Source of the DNA: Spirochaetia bacterium
GTDB lineage: Bacteria > Spirochaetota > Spirochaetia > Sphaerochaetales > Sphaerochaetaceae
Assembly: GCA_022482625.1 (NCBI GenBank)
Contig: JAKVOU010000001.1
Coordinates: 974,784 to 1,038,783 of the forward strand
Direction of reading: 5' to 3'
Length of the DNA: 64,000 nucleotides
Positions 45,710-54,523 of the stretch are shown piece after piece. Below the pieces are notes generated by a model that was not told where the DNA came from, did not search any database, and was given only the letters and a program-made list of their open reading frames with translations. The translations under genes were made by a program, and so were the position numbers. Positions within the stretch are counted from its first letter, which is position 1; each line of letters begins with the position of its first letter.

Positions 45710-47101
45710 TTATTCAAATGTCTTTTTCCGTTGAACTAATTCATGTATAATTTGAGGATAAATTTCATCCAATTTATAAAATATAAGGACAATAACAGCA
45801 AAAATCCAAATTATAAGCGGTCCCCATATATATATATTCTGAATAGTTTTCAACGCTCTGATTGGTTGTTGTATCCGTACTCCTACAGATGCTATATATC
45901 CAGCATAACTCATCATTGCCGTAACTATAGCACTTGTAATACCTGTACCGAGTTTGAATCCCATACTGCCACCGCCAAAAACTAACCCCTCTTGTCGAAA
46001 TCCAGTTTTCCATTCACCGAAATCTACAACATCACCCAAAATACCAAAAATCAAAGCAGTAAGTGGAACTTCTCCAATTGCACGGATAACACTTGTCCCA
46101 GCAACCCATACAAAACTATTTGGATTTATTATTACCAAAGCTTGTCCAGCAACTGCTACGACAGCCCCTACCAATGAAATTGTCCTCTTTGTAAATCTAT
46201 GCAAGAATAACGGACAAACAAAAGCACCAGAACACAATATACCAGTTTCAAGTAAATATAATAAACTGTACATCCAAGAATCATTATGAAAAATATACTT
46301 ACAATAATATGGCAAAACCGTTCCCACAATCGTAGAATGTACACAAGTTATTGTCCATAAAACCAAGCCAACCCAAAAGTATTGATTTTTAGCCAATGCT
46401 TTAAGATTTTTTCCAATTGGTACTTTTTTTGTTGATGGTGCAGTCGGCTGTACTTTTTCCTTGCAATTAAAAAAACAAATAAGCAGCAAAACGAGTGCAA
46501 TACTTGCCCATATACCCATTGCCTTAATCCATGCAACTTGTGTATTTCCAAATAATTTAACAACAGGCATCGTAAAGGTAACTGCTATAATACGACCCAT
46601 TGGAGCAAGCCCCATACGAAAAATTGAAAGCAAGTCCTGTTCATGAGAACTATTCGTCATCAATGTAGACAATGAACCATATGGAACATTAATCGCTGTA
46701 TAAAAAACAGTCGTACAAAGATTGTAAGTAACAAAAATATAAATCCCTTGCAAAAATTCTGTTGTATGAGGTACTGCAAAAAGAAGTACTGCAGCAATTG
46801 CATACGGAACCGACATCCACAAAATCCAAGGACGCGCCTTACCATATTTTGAGTGGGTTTTTTCTACGAAAAATCCCATAATTACATCTGACGTACCATC
46901 AAACACCCGAGAAACCAACATAACCAAACCAATTGTTATTGGGTTGATACCAACATAATCTGTATAAAACAACGTCAATAAAGTTGTAATCATCCCAAAT
47001 ACAATATTGCAGGCCGTGTCACCACAACCATACGCCATTTTGGTTCCAAACCTTAGACGTGAAGCTCCAGTCAGCGATATATTTTCCTCCTCCCTTTTCA
47101 A
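45710..47101 (-). CDS. GPH-family sugar:cation symporter (first copy)
   Basis: MFS transporter of the glycoside-pentoside-hexuronide (MelB-like) family, 463 residues, about 12 helices. Family features: MAYGCGDTACN near the start, LVMLVSRVFDGTSDVIMGFFVEKTHSKYGKARPW with the conserved Asp and the cytoplasmic loop, and the mid-protein DVVDFGEWKTGFRQEG. Position between iolI and iolG2 suggests uptake of an inositol or inositol derivative; GPH carriers often use Na+ or H+. TTG start at 47101 with AGGAGG nine bases upstream. It is paralogous to the symporter at 51625-53037. AT-rich relative to flanking iol genes. Confidence 0.85.
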   Translation of the reverse strand: MKREEENISLTGASRLRFGTKMAYGCGDTACNIVFGMITTLLTLFYTDYVGINPITIGLVMLVSRVFDGTSDVIMGFFVEKTHSKYGKARPWILWMSVPYAIAAVLLFAVPHTTEFLQGIYIFVTYNLCTTVFYTAINVPYGSLSTLMTNSSHEQDLLSIFRMGLAPMGRIIAVTFTMPVVKLFGNTQVAWIKAMGIWASIALVLLLICFFNCKEKVQPTAPSTKKVPIGKNLKALAKNQYFWVGLVLWTITCVHSTIVGTVLPYYCKYIFHNDSWMYSLLYLLETGILCSGAFVCPLFLHRFTKRTISLVGAVVAVAGQALVIINPNSFVWVAGTSVIRAIGEVPLTALIFGILGDVVDFGEWKTGFRQEGLVFGGGSMGFKLGTGITSAIVTAMMSYAGYIASVGVRIQQPIRALKTIQNIYIWGPLIIWIFAVIVLIFYKLDEIYPQIIHELVQRKKTFE

Positions 47102-47463
47102 AATAATATTCCTCCTAGTTTCCTTTCACTATTTGCTTCTACCTAATATTTGACTCTGAAAAAAAACATTGTTCTAAAAATAAGACAGCATAGTATCTTT
47201 ATTCAAAATCCATAAGTATGTCTTTTACTTGACTATAGTAATTGCTTACGGCTCTTTTCCGTAACTAAGTAAAATGGATTTACACAGCAACCGATACTAT
47301 TGCTATAATAGGAAGGCATGACAAAAAAGCGAGGCATCCTCAAGGCCTTAGTCGTTCCCAGCAAGAGACCGGTTACAGTGTAACAAATTATAAACCGAAA
47401 ATTTTCACACCAATACTGTGTAAAGTCTCCAATAACTAAAATATACAAAAAGAGCCTTGATTA
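47102..47463. other. Intergenic region within the inositol locus
   Basis: A 360-base spacer between the second iolG-type gene and the symporter. It has a small hairpin (TTACGG/CCGTAA, 47247-47265) and AT-rich stretches that may hold a separate minus-strand promoter for the symporter and iol genes. A 71-codon frame here is not convincing. Confidence 0.45.
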
Positions 47464-48483
47464 TTAATGAACTTCTGAAATCTTTACAGAACGTCCTTCT
47501 TTTAAGGACTTATGCGCTGCAATTGCAATTTCAACGGGACGTAAGCCATCTATCCCACTTACAAGAGGCTCTTTGTTAGACTGTACGGCTTCAACAAACG
47601 CACGATCTTCTGCAAGGAAAGCATCTTTATACCTTTCCAAGAAAAACCAAGTAGGTTTTGCAAGTTGAACATTCTCTGCAGAAGAAATAAGTGCAGTATT
47701 TTCCAAATCATTTGAAACTTGTACACATCCTTTCTGGCATTGTACTTCTGTACGTTGATCATAACCATAATAGGAAGCTCTTGTGTTGTCGATTACACCA
47801 AGCGCTCCATTCTCAAACTTTAACAACACAATAGCTGTATCGACATCATCATATTTTTTATAGTCTGGATTGTCACATACAGCACCGTACGCAGTTACCT
47901 CAGTTACCTCGCTACCCGACAAATATCGGGCCATATCAAAATCGTGAATTGTCATGTCAATAAATATTCCGCCGGATGTTGCAATATACTCCATAGATTG
48001 ATGAGCTGGATCTCTTGAAGTAATTTTCACAATACAAGGATTACCCAATCTGCCTGATGCAACAACATCGTGTACTTTTTTATGATTATGATCAAAACGG
48101 CGAACAAAACCAACTTGTAATTTTACTCCTGCTTTTTGCACAGCATCAAGTGCTTCGTGAATTTTTACAAGATCCCAATGGATAGGTTTTTCACAAAAAA
48201 TATCTTTACCGTTTTTTGCAGCTTCTTTAATTAAATCAGCATGTGTCCCGGTAGAAGAACAAATGTACACAGCCTTAATAGTAGAATCTGCCATAATTTT
48301 CTTTGTTTCTTTATAACATTCTGTTATATTAAGCGAACTAGCCCATGATTTCATTTCATCATTCAAACATGGATCAGCTATGGCGCACAAATCCGCATCT
48401 GGTATTGCTTGTGCTAAATTTTCTCCATGCAATCTTCCAATTCTTCCTGCACCAATCAAACCAATTCGTACCTTTTTCTTCAT
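47464..48483 (-). CDS. iolG: Second inositol 2-dehydrogenase-type oxidoreductase (Gfo/Idh/MocA)
   Basis: Dehydrogenase of 339 residues with Rossmann start IGLIGAGRIGRLHGENLAQ, the catalytic DIFCEKPIHWDL (about residue 95) and FIDMTIHDFDMARYLSG (about 170), matching IolG/scyllo-inositol dehydrogenase-type enzymes. The RIGRLHGENL signature is typical of IolG proteins. ATG at 48483 with a strong AGGAGG eight bases upstream. Its composition is AT-rich like its neighbours iolI and the symporter, unlike the iolG at 40838. A different inositol stereoisomer is a natural reason for a second copy. Confidence 0.85.
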   Translation of the reverse strand: MKKKVRIGLIGAGRIGRLHGENLAQAIPDADLCAIADPCLNDEMKSWASSLNITECYKETKKIMADSTIKAVYICSSTGTHADLIKEAAKNGKDIFCEKPIHWDLVKIHEALDAVQKAGVKLQVGFVRRFDHNHKKVHDVVASGRLGNPCIVKITSRDPAHQSMEYIATSGGIFIDMTIHDFDMARYLSGSEVTEVTAYGAVCDNPDYKKYDDVDTAIVLLKFENGALGVIDNTRASYYGYDQRTEVQCQKGCVQVSNDLENTALISSAENVQLAKPTWFFLERYKDAFLAEDRAFVEAVQSNKEPLVSGIDGLRPVEIAIAAHKSLKEGRSVKISEVH

Positions 48484-48665
48484 TTTTTCCTCCTATTGTC
48501 ATTGTCATTTTTCCGTATTTTATTGATATATTTTTATTTTTTTACAAAAAATCTCTTTCACTGATTAAAAAACAAAAACCCTCCATACAGAAAAAGAAAA
48601 GTAATTGCCAAAAAAATAACAAATGTAATTTCTATTGCAAAAAGAATCATTACTGTTATTGAAAC

Positions 48666-49796
48666 TCAATATAGTTCTTCATAAATCTTCAAGACGCGGG
48701 CAGCATCCAGCGGTACAAAGCTGTTACGCATCAACCGCCCCTGTGTTTTCATGACATCATCCGTAAAAGTCCTGAGATCTTCCCTTTTCATTCCATACTC
48801 ATGCAATGCTTTCTTTGGCAGAAGCTGATCCAACAGTTTTTCAAGCTGGTCATATACCACCTCAATCCTGCAGTCAAGGATTTTTGCAAGGAAGGCATTA
48901 AGCTTTGCAATCTCCCCGTCTGATTTGATTTCCATGTAATTTTTCAATACGCCGGTAAACATGGCATAGTTGCTTTCTCCATGAGCTACATGGTAGGTAC
49001 CACCAAGAGGATAGCTCAATGCATGGACTGCGGCACAGCCTGCCGTTCCGAATGCCAACCCTGCAAAATTACTGGCAGTCAAGAAATCATCCATAAGTGG
49101 TTTTCTGGCTTCTCTAGCTGGAATACCTTTGCTGATAGCAGCAATGATTTTCAGATAGCCAGTAAGGATCATTTCCATACTCTTGTAACCAAACAGTCTT
49201 GTATAGGCCGTTGCCTTCGGAGAAAGGCTGGATTCAACAGCATGTACCAATGCATCAATGGAACTTGTGGCAAATACATAGTCCGGCAGGCTTTCCAAAA
49301 GTTCCGGAACCAGGACCGCATAATCAGCAAACATAGCCTTGCCGGTCAACCCTACTTTTACACCAAGACGTGTACGCTTGAGAATGGCAATATCCGTCAC
49401 TTCGCTACCTGTGCCGCAGGTAGTCGGCAAGATAACCAACTCTTTTTTCTTTGACAATGTCTTCTGTGCATAAAGCTCATCAACTGAATTTTCTCCTGCC
49501 ACTGAAAGCACTTTGGCAAGATCGATGATAGTACCGCCACCGATTGCAACCACACGGTCAAAATCAACTTTTGCAGCATCCGCCAAGATTGCATCTGCCA
49601 TTACATCCGTAGGTTCACCGGCTCCATATTTTTCTTGGTAAATGACATGGACAGGTGCACCCGACTTTGCAAAATAAGGATCAAAGATATATTTGTTCGT
49701 AAGGACCAAATCCTTTTTTCCCAATTGAAATGCTGTCACGAACTCCCTACAGGTATCAAATTTGTACAACGATGGTTCCATGATGATTTCCTGCAT
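48666..49796 (-). CDS. Iron-containing alcohol dehydrogenase, 4-hydroxybutyrate dehydrogenase-like
   Basis: Type III (iron) alcohol dehydrogenase of 376 residues. NAD-binding GGGTIIDLAKVLS (about 88), the PTTCGTGSEVTDIA family motif (about 138), and metal ligands in SSIDALVHAVESSL (Asp/His), AAVHALSYPLGG and YHVAHGESNYAMF (His/His). The overall pattern resembles 4-hydroxybutyrate dehydrogenases, which reduce succinate semialdehyde. In an inositol locus the substrate may be malonate semialdehyde or, by the hypothesis below, 3-hydroxy-4-oxobutanoate. ATG at 49796 with GGAGG upstream. First gene of the leftward inositol run, with an inverted repeat 34 bases before its start. Confidence 0.82.
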   Translation of the reverse strand: MQEIIMEPSLYKFDTCREFVTAFQLGKKDLVLTNKYIFDPYFAKSGAPVHVIYQEKYGAGEPTDVMADAILADAAKVDFDRVVAIGGGTIIDLAKVLSVAGENSVDELYAQKTLSKKKELVILPTTCGTGSEVTDIAILKRTRLGVKVGLTGKAMFADYAVLVPELLESLPDYVFATSSIDALVHAVESSLSPKATAYTRLFGYKSMEMILTGYLKIIAAISKGIPAREARKPLMDDFLTASNFAGLAFGTAGCAAVHALSYPLGGTYHVAHGESNYAMFTGVLKNYMEIKSDGEIAKLNAFLAKILDCRIEVVYDQLEKLLDQLLPKKALHEYGMKREDLRTFTDDVMKTQGRLMRNSFVPLDAARVLKIYEELY

Positions 49797-50224
49797 CGTA
49801 GGCCTCCAATTCTTACTGTATCAACATATCCAGAACATTCTGGCATCTTTAATTGACAGTAGTAATTGTAGCATTCACCTTCAGAAACACGGTAATCGAA
49901 TCTTGCTTTTTCTCTGGCCCTGAAACTGTGAATTCCTGATATTTCTTTCTCTTCACTCCATGATTTTTGCTTTTTCATCTGGCAAAGGGCACCTTGCTTC
50001 TGCTCATGTTTCTTCTAAAAACCAGGATAGGTAACGCAAGGGAAATATCTGCAAACCCTATCAGAAAACGGCATAGGACAAGGACTCTGCATGATATTCC
50101 CCTTCGCAAGCAAATTGCTTGCAGCAGAGGCTCCAAGATCAGCTACAGATAAATATAAGGAACCGACTGTCCGATGCTATCAGCAGTCATATGATCTCAT
50201 ATGCACATGGCATACGCAGAAAGG
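49797..50224. other. Intergenic region upstream of the iron alcohol dehydrogenase
   Basis: A 428-base spacer that probably holds the promoter of the leftward inositol transcript. Apart from the inverted repeat at 49830-49843 I see no gene or strong hairpin. Confidence 0.45.
49830..49843. promoter_or_regulatory. Inverted repeat, possible operator
   Basis: CCAGAA-CA-TTCTGG, 6-base arms, 34 bases before the iron alcohol dehydrogenase start on the minus strand. The position is suitable for a regulator such as the adjacent AraC protein. It is short, so chance is possible. Confidence 0.35.
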
Positions 50225-51124
50225 CTACTTCGGATTCTTTTTTGTAGTTTTTTTCTGAAATGAAAGACGATACTCGCTGGGTGACATACCGACATTCTTC
50301 ATAAAAGCTGCATCAAAACGGGAAGGTGTACTGAACCCAAGACTATCAGCAATTTCTGCTATCGGAACATTGGTAAACCGAAGCTTGGTCTGCGCTTCTC
50401 CCATACGCATCTGGATAACGTACTGCATAGGAGAACAGCCTGTCTTGTATTTAAGGATATGTGACAAATAATAAGGGTTGATATGCAAGGCTGCAGCAAC
50501 CCCTGACAAAGTCAAAGGCTCATTGAAATGTTCAGTCAAGTAATCCCTGATGCGATTGGCAAGGAAATCAGTTTCACCTGCCTCCGTATTTTGCCTGTAC
50601 GTCTTCCGAGCTATTTCATGAAGCAGGACCAATAGGGATACGGCAAGACTGGAACATACGGTATTGGCCAGTTTTTTTTCCTTTGAAAATCTACAAAGCA
50701 AAGACAAAAGGCTTTCGATTTCCTTTGCATAGTCCTGGCAATGCAAAAGCGGAAGTTGGTCTTTGTCAACCAACCAGTTGAGTGGCAGGGCAGTCATCTT
50801 TACATTCGTCAGGCCACAGCAGATGGAATGCAGCCCACGTATACGGCGAGGGCTCTCACCATGCAGAACCCCAGCATTGCAAATGAGCAAATCTCCGGCA
50901 GTAATGGTATAGAATACCTTATCTACAGAATACTCACTGTTGCCTGACAACACATAGAACAGTTCCAACATATCGTCATGCTTATGTTCCAGATGTGCAT
51001 GGTGGCTGCTGAACTCTTTGTCTATGATCACAATATTATCAACTACCGGCAAAGTATTATCTGTAAATATACGTGTATACGTAAGCTGTTTCATCTGGTT
51101 TTCCAGATTAATCATTTCAACCAT
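50225..51124 (-). CDS. AraC-family regulator with cupin sensor
   Basis: A 299-residue regulator. The N-terminal cupin-type sensor has HHAHLEHKHDDMLELFYVLSG (about 40-60) and ITAGDLLICNAGVLHGE; the C-terminal AraC double helix-turn-helix spans about 195-290 (LSGVAAALHINPYYLSHILKYKTG, EIADSLGFSTPSRFDAAFMKNVG). Such proteins activate sugar catabolism on binding their ligand. Located between the two inositol-related gene groups and upstream of the iron alcohol dehydrogenase on the same strand, it is a good candidate activator of the inositol operon. The start is uncertain: a second ATG is three codons in. Confidence 0.88.
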   Translation of the reverse strand: MVEMINLENQMKQLTYTRIFTDNTLPVVDNIVIIDKEFSSHHAHLEHKHDDMLELFYVLSGNSEYSVDKVFYTITAGDLLICNAGVLHGESPRRIRGLHSICCGLTNVKMTALPLNWLVDKDQLPLLHCQDYAKEIESLLSLLCRFSKEKKLANTVCSSLAVSLLVLLHEIARKTYRQNTEAGETDFLANRIRDYLTEHFNEPLTLSGVAAALHINPYYLSHILKYKTGCSPMQYVIQMRMGEAQTKLRFTNVPIAEIADSLGFSTPSRFDAAFMKNVGMSPSEYRLSFQKKTTKKNPK

Positions 51125-51624
51125 TTCATTTACCTACTTAGCTGCAGCATTAAACTTTCCCTATCCTGGCAGAACAGGAAACAAGAAGATATGGCAGATT
51201 CCATCGGATACCGATATAGCTTTTATGTCTGTCCTTTTCCCTGCGTACTTCCAATAGTAGCATAAATTCAGAATTACAGTATGGAAATCCGACTGTTTTC
51301 CATAAAAAGAACCAGGCTTCTGGTATCAATCTGATCCAGGCATCCCTGTCTTTCCCCCATCCAAAGCTATGCAGCTATAGCCCTCACGACAGACAAGACG
51401 GTCAGAAAGGCTTCCCTGTCTGACCGTCTTTGAGACAAGGACCAAAGACACTCTTGTCCTCATATCTCCGACATCCACAGCCATAGTCATCCAGCACACA
51501 AGCGGACAATTGACTTACCATTATGTATTGTCTTCTTGTGCTCCAGGAAAAGACTCAATCCACCCAGAGCCTGATTATACCATCCGTCAAGGACACCCAA
51601 TATCCTGAAGTGATGGCAAATCCT
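51125..51624. other. Intergenic region between AraC gene and second symporter
   Basis: About 500 bases with no credible ORF. It contains the strong hairpin at 51395-51430, and the part next to 51125 should hold the AraC gene promoter. Confidence 0.5.
51395..51430 (-). terminator. Hairpin terminator downstream of the second symporter
   Basis: Perfect 12-bp stem AAGACGGTCAGA (51395-51406) with TCTGACCGTCTT (51419-51430), loop of 12, in the 500-base spacer after the symporter stop. T-runs are short on both strands, but the stem is strong. It probably ends the leftward transcript of the second unit. Confidence 0.65.
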
Positions 51625-53037
51625 CTACATCTGACCAGCTTCTTCCCTTTTTCGCAGATCATTGACAATGATAGGATATATCTTGTCCAGCTTATATGAC
51701 AGCAATATGAACAGGGCAATGCCCCAGACAATGATAGGACCATACTTATAGATATCCATGATCATGGATTTTGTCGCCAAGCTCTGTATAGCACCACCAT
51801 TGTCAGAACTAACATACCCGGCAATGGTAAGCAACAGGCTGATCAAGGCACTGGCTACGCCGGTCCCGATCTTGAACCCCATGCTCCCGCAACCGAAAAT
51901 CAGACTTTCCTGACGTATATGTGATTTCCACTGTCCATACTCCACAGTATCACCGATCATGCCGAAAATAACAGCATACAGAGGTGCTTCTCCGAAAGCA
52001 CGAAGAATGCTTGTCACGACCATCCAATAGAAATTATCGGGATTCAGCAAGAAAAGGCATTGGGTTACGATGACGATAATACATCCCCTCAGTGTCAAAT
52101 CGCGTTTACCCATATGGCGCAGCAACATGGGACAAAAAAGTGCACCGATACAAAGCGTACCGATCTCACTCACAAACAGGATACTATACATCCAAGTATC
52201 ATTTCCAAAGATATATTTACAATAATAAGGAAGAATAGTACCTATCAAAGTCGTATGTATGCATGTTGCAGTCCAAAGAAACAACGTAGCCCAAAAATAC
52301 TTATTTGTTACCAAAGCCCTTGCTGATTTCCCAGCAGGAACTTTCACCGATGACCTTACTTTTTCGACATTGACTGTTTCCTTGCATCTTGCAAAGCAGA
52401 CCAGAAGCAAAATAACAGCCATAATGGACCAGATTGTAATGGCTTTTACCCATGCCATCTGATCATTACCGAAAAGCTTGACCAAAGGCATCGTTGACAT
52501 GACCGTCACAATCTGCCCGCAACGTGCAAGTACTAGTCTATATATCGACAGCATATCCCGTTCGTGCGAGGAACGTGTCATATGCGTAGAAAGGGCACCA
52601 TAAGGCACATTGATTGCAGTATAGACGACAGTAGTACACAGATTATAAGTAACGAAGATATACCAGAACTGCAGTTCTGCCGTAGTCTGAGGTACGGTGA
52701 ACAATGCAATTGCTGAAATTGCATAGGGAATTGCCATCCATAGCAGCCAAGGACGGCAACTACCCCATCGAGAATGTGTTTTCCCGACAATAATGCCCAT
52801 AAGGAGGTCCGAAGAACCATCAAAGACTCTTGAAACCAGCATAACAATGCCTACAGCAGCAACAGAAACTCCGACATAGTCAGTATAAAACAATGTCAGC
52901 AGCGTCGAAATCATTCCATACACGACATTGCAGGCAGAATCACCGCAACCATAGGCAACACGGGTACCAAATGACAATTCATCTGCCTTCTGCATCTGAA
53001 TTTTGCAAGACAATACTTCCTCTCTACAGTTATCCAC
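51625..53037 (-). CDS. GPH-family sugar:cation symporter (second copy)
   Basis: MelB-like transporter of 470 residues, closely similar along its length to the symporter at 45710-47101 (VAYGCGDSACNVVYGM, MLVSRVFDGSSDLLMG, YNLCTTVVYTAINVPYGALS). I place the start at GTG 53037, preceded by GGAGG seven bases upstream; the upstream extension of about 74 codons has no counterpart in the paralogue. A strong hairpin lies between it and the upstream dehydrogenase gene, so it may be expressed at a lower or separate level. Likely substrate: an inositol-type polyol or glycoside, by context only. Confidence 0.85.
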   Translation of the reverse strand: MDNCREEVLSCKIQMQKADELSFGTRVAYGCGDSACNVVYGMISTLLTLFYTDYVGVSVAAVGIVMLVSRVFDGSSDLLMGIIVGKTHSRWGSCRPWLLWMAIPYAISAIALFTVPQTTAELQFWYIFVTYNLCTTVVYTAINVPYGALSTHMTRSSHERDMLSIYRLVLARCGQIVTVMSTMPLVKLFGNDQMAWVKAITIWSIMAVILLLVCFARCKETVNVEKVRSSVKVPAGKSARALVTNKYFWATLFLWTATCIHTTLIGTILPYYCKYIFGNDTWMYSILFVSEIGTLCIGALFCPMLLRHMGKRDLTLRGCIIVIVTQCLFLLNPDNFYWMVVTSILRAFGEAPLYAVIFGMIGDTVEYGQWKSHIRQESLIFGCGSMGFKIGTGVASALISLLLTIAGYVSSDNGGAIQSLATKSMIMDIYKYGPIIVWGIALFILLSYKLDKIYPIIVNDLRKREEAGQM

Positions 53038-53425
53038 TTTACGTCCTCCCTTTGCTTCATGAATCCTTTTGTTTGTTATCAAGCCTTGGAAATTTCTCAA
53101 TTGAACCGAAATCTCAAATTGTTTGCTATCCAGTGTTTTGCCCATGCCTTTTGAAAATTGAAAAAAACGACAAAGTATCTTTAGGCAACACCATCTTCTA
53201 CTTTTGTTGTGCACTGACCTGAGAAGGTTAATATGTTTTATAAGATATTTTACTAACAATAAGTGATACCAAGGGCTACCAAATCCAGTCTATCGATTTA
53301 CGTACAGAAGCTATAAGACCTCAATGACATATCCATAGCTAAATAATATAAAGACAGGATGAATCAAAACTTCCCATCTATTCTACATTTTATGATGTAA
53401 AATCCATATCAGGAGTTTTCAGTAA

Positions 53426-53463
53426 ACACTGATTGAACCATCCATAGGAAATTCAATCAGTGT
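53426..53463 (-). terminator. Hairpin after the Gfo/Idh gene (terminator or attenuator)
   Basis: Perfect 12-bp stem ACACTGATTGAA (53426-53437) with TTCAATCAGTGT (53452-53463), loop of 14, beginning 18 bases past the dehydrogenase stop on the minus strand. No long T-run follows, so partial termination or 3'-end protection before the symporter gene is possible. Confidence 0.6.
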
Positions 53464-53480
53464 CCGTCTCAACTATCTAT

Positions 53481-54491
53481 TCAGCAGTACAATGCCGGTT
53501 TTTCAATTGTCTGTACCTTCTCTCTTTTTCCTGTAGTACGCGATTTGATCAGCGCATTCCCTGTAGCACAGGCCATATACCCGTCCCAAGCAGTTGGGCC
53601 TGTCAGAGTTCCTTCCAAGACAGATCTTGTCCACAGCTTCAATTCCGTATCATAAGCTTCTATGAAACGCTTGGACCAATCAGTCATAAGTTCCTGCTGG
53701 ATGCATGCATCAGAACGTGCAATGACAGCAGCAGGATCCGGTAGGCTGACAGTGCCGTTTTCACAAACGACCTGGCACTGGATATCATAGGCATATGCAC
53801 CATCAGTCTGCACTTCAACATCAATCTGCTGTCCCGATTTTGTCGTGAGCAACATAATCTGAGGATTCAGCCAATTGCCTTTCGTTGCACTGCTTTGATG
53901 GACCGGAAGAATCTGTACAGATTCGTACTCGTCATCCAACAACCATCGGGAGATATCAATCTCATGTATTGCAACACGGGTAACAGCATAATCTGTAGTA
54001 AATCCAGATGCCTGTGAAACATTACGATGGCAGCAATGGATGATCAACGGCTTACCGAACTTGCCTGAATCAATCTTTTTCTTGATATCCATATACCCGC
54101 GGTCATAACGACGCATAAAACCTACCTGGACCAGACAGCGACCAGCTTTCTGCTCTGCCTCCATGATTTTCTTGCAATCATCTACCGTCTGTGCCATTGG
54201 TTTTTCACAAAATACAAACTTGTTATGTGCAATGCCATCCAATACATAAGTTGCATGTGATTCATCAGAAGACGTAATGATAATTGCTTCAACCTCCGGC
54301 GCAGCAATCAGTTCTTCTCCCGTCTGATATACTTTGATTCCTTGATATCTGTCCGCTAATTCTTTGGCTGCCTTTGGAAAATAATCTGTGGCTGCAACCA
54401 CTTTTCCTTCAGGTACCAATTCCTGTATACGGCGCACATGTTCATGACCGATTGCGCCACAACCAATTATACCGATCTGCAGTTGTTTCAT
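53481..54491 (-). CDS. Gfo/Idh/MocA oxidoreductase (third inositol-type dehydrogenase)
   Basis: NAD-dependent dehydrogenase of 336 residues: Rossmann start IGIIGCGAIGHEHVRRIQ, catalytic FVFCEKPMAQTVDD (about 95), and AIHEIDISRWLLDDEY (about 175) supplying the active-site His/Asp pair. Related to IolG but more distant than the other copies, so an inositol stereoisomer or another sugar is possible. ATG at 54491 with AAGGAG eight bases upstream; the longer frame would overlap the upstream gene. It lies 32 bases downstream of a second dehydrogenase of the same superfamily, under the LacI-side promoter. Confidence 0.8.
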   Translation of the reverse strand: MKQLQIGIIGCGAIGHEHVRRIQELVPEGKVVAATDYFPKAAKELADRYQGIKVYQTGEELIAAPEVEAIIITSSDESHATYVLDGIAHNKFVFCEKPMAQTVDDCKKIMEAEQKAGRCLVQVGFMRRYDRGYMDIKKKIDSGKFGKPLIIHCCHRNVSQASGFTTDYAVTRVAIHEIDISRWLLDDEYESVQILPVHQSSATKGNWLNPQIMLLTTKSGQQIDVEVQTDGAYAYDIQCQVVCENGTVSLPDPAAVIARSDACIQQELMTDWSKRFIEAYDTELKLWTRSVLEGTLTGPTAWDGYMACATGNALIKSRTTGKREKVQTIEKPALYC

Positions 54492-54523
54492 TCCAAGACT
54501 CCTTTTCCCTGTCACTTCCGAAT

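Noticed and set aside
47233..47448. 71-codon minus-strand frame in the symporter/iolG2 spacer
   Set aside because: No ribosome-binding site or recognised domain. Composition resembles neighbouring non-coding DNA.
48600..48665. Terminator after the iron alcohol dehydrogenase
   Set aside because: A T-run is present but the stem is broken and weak. Transcription may continue into iolG2.
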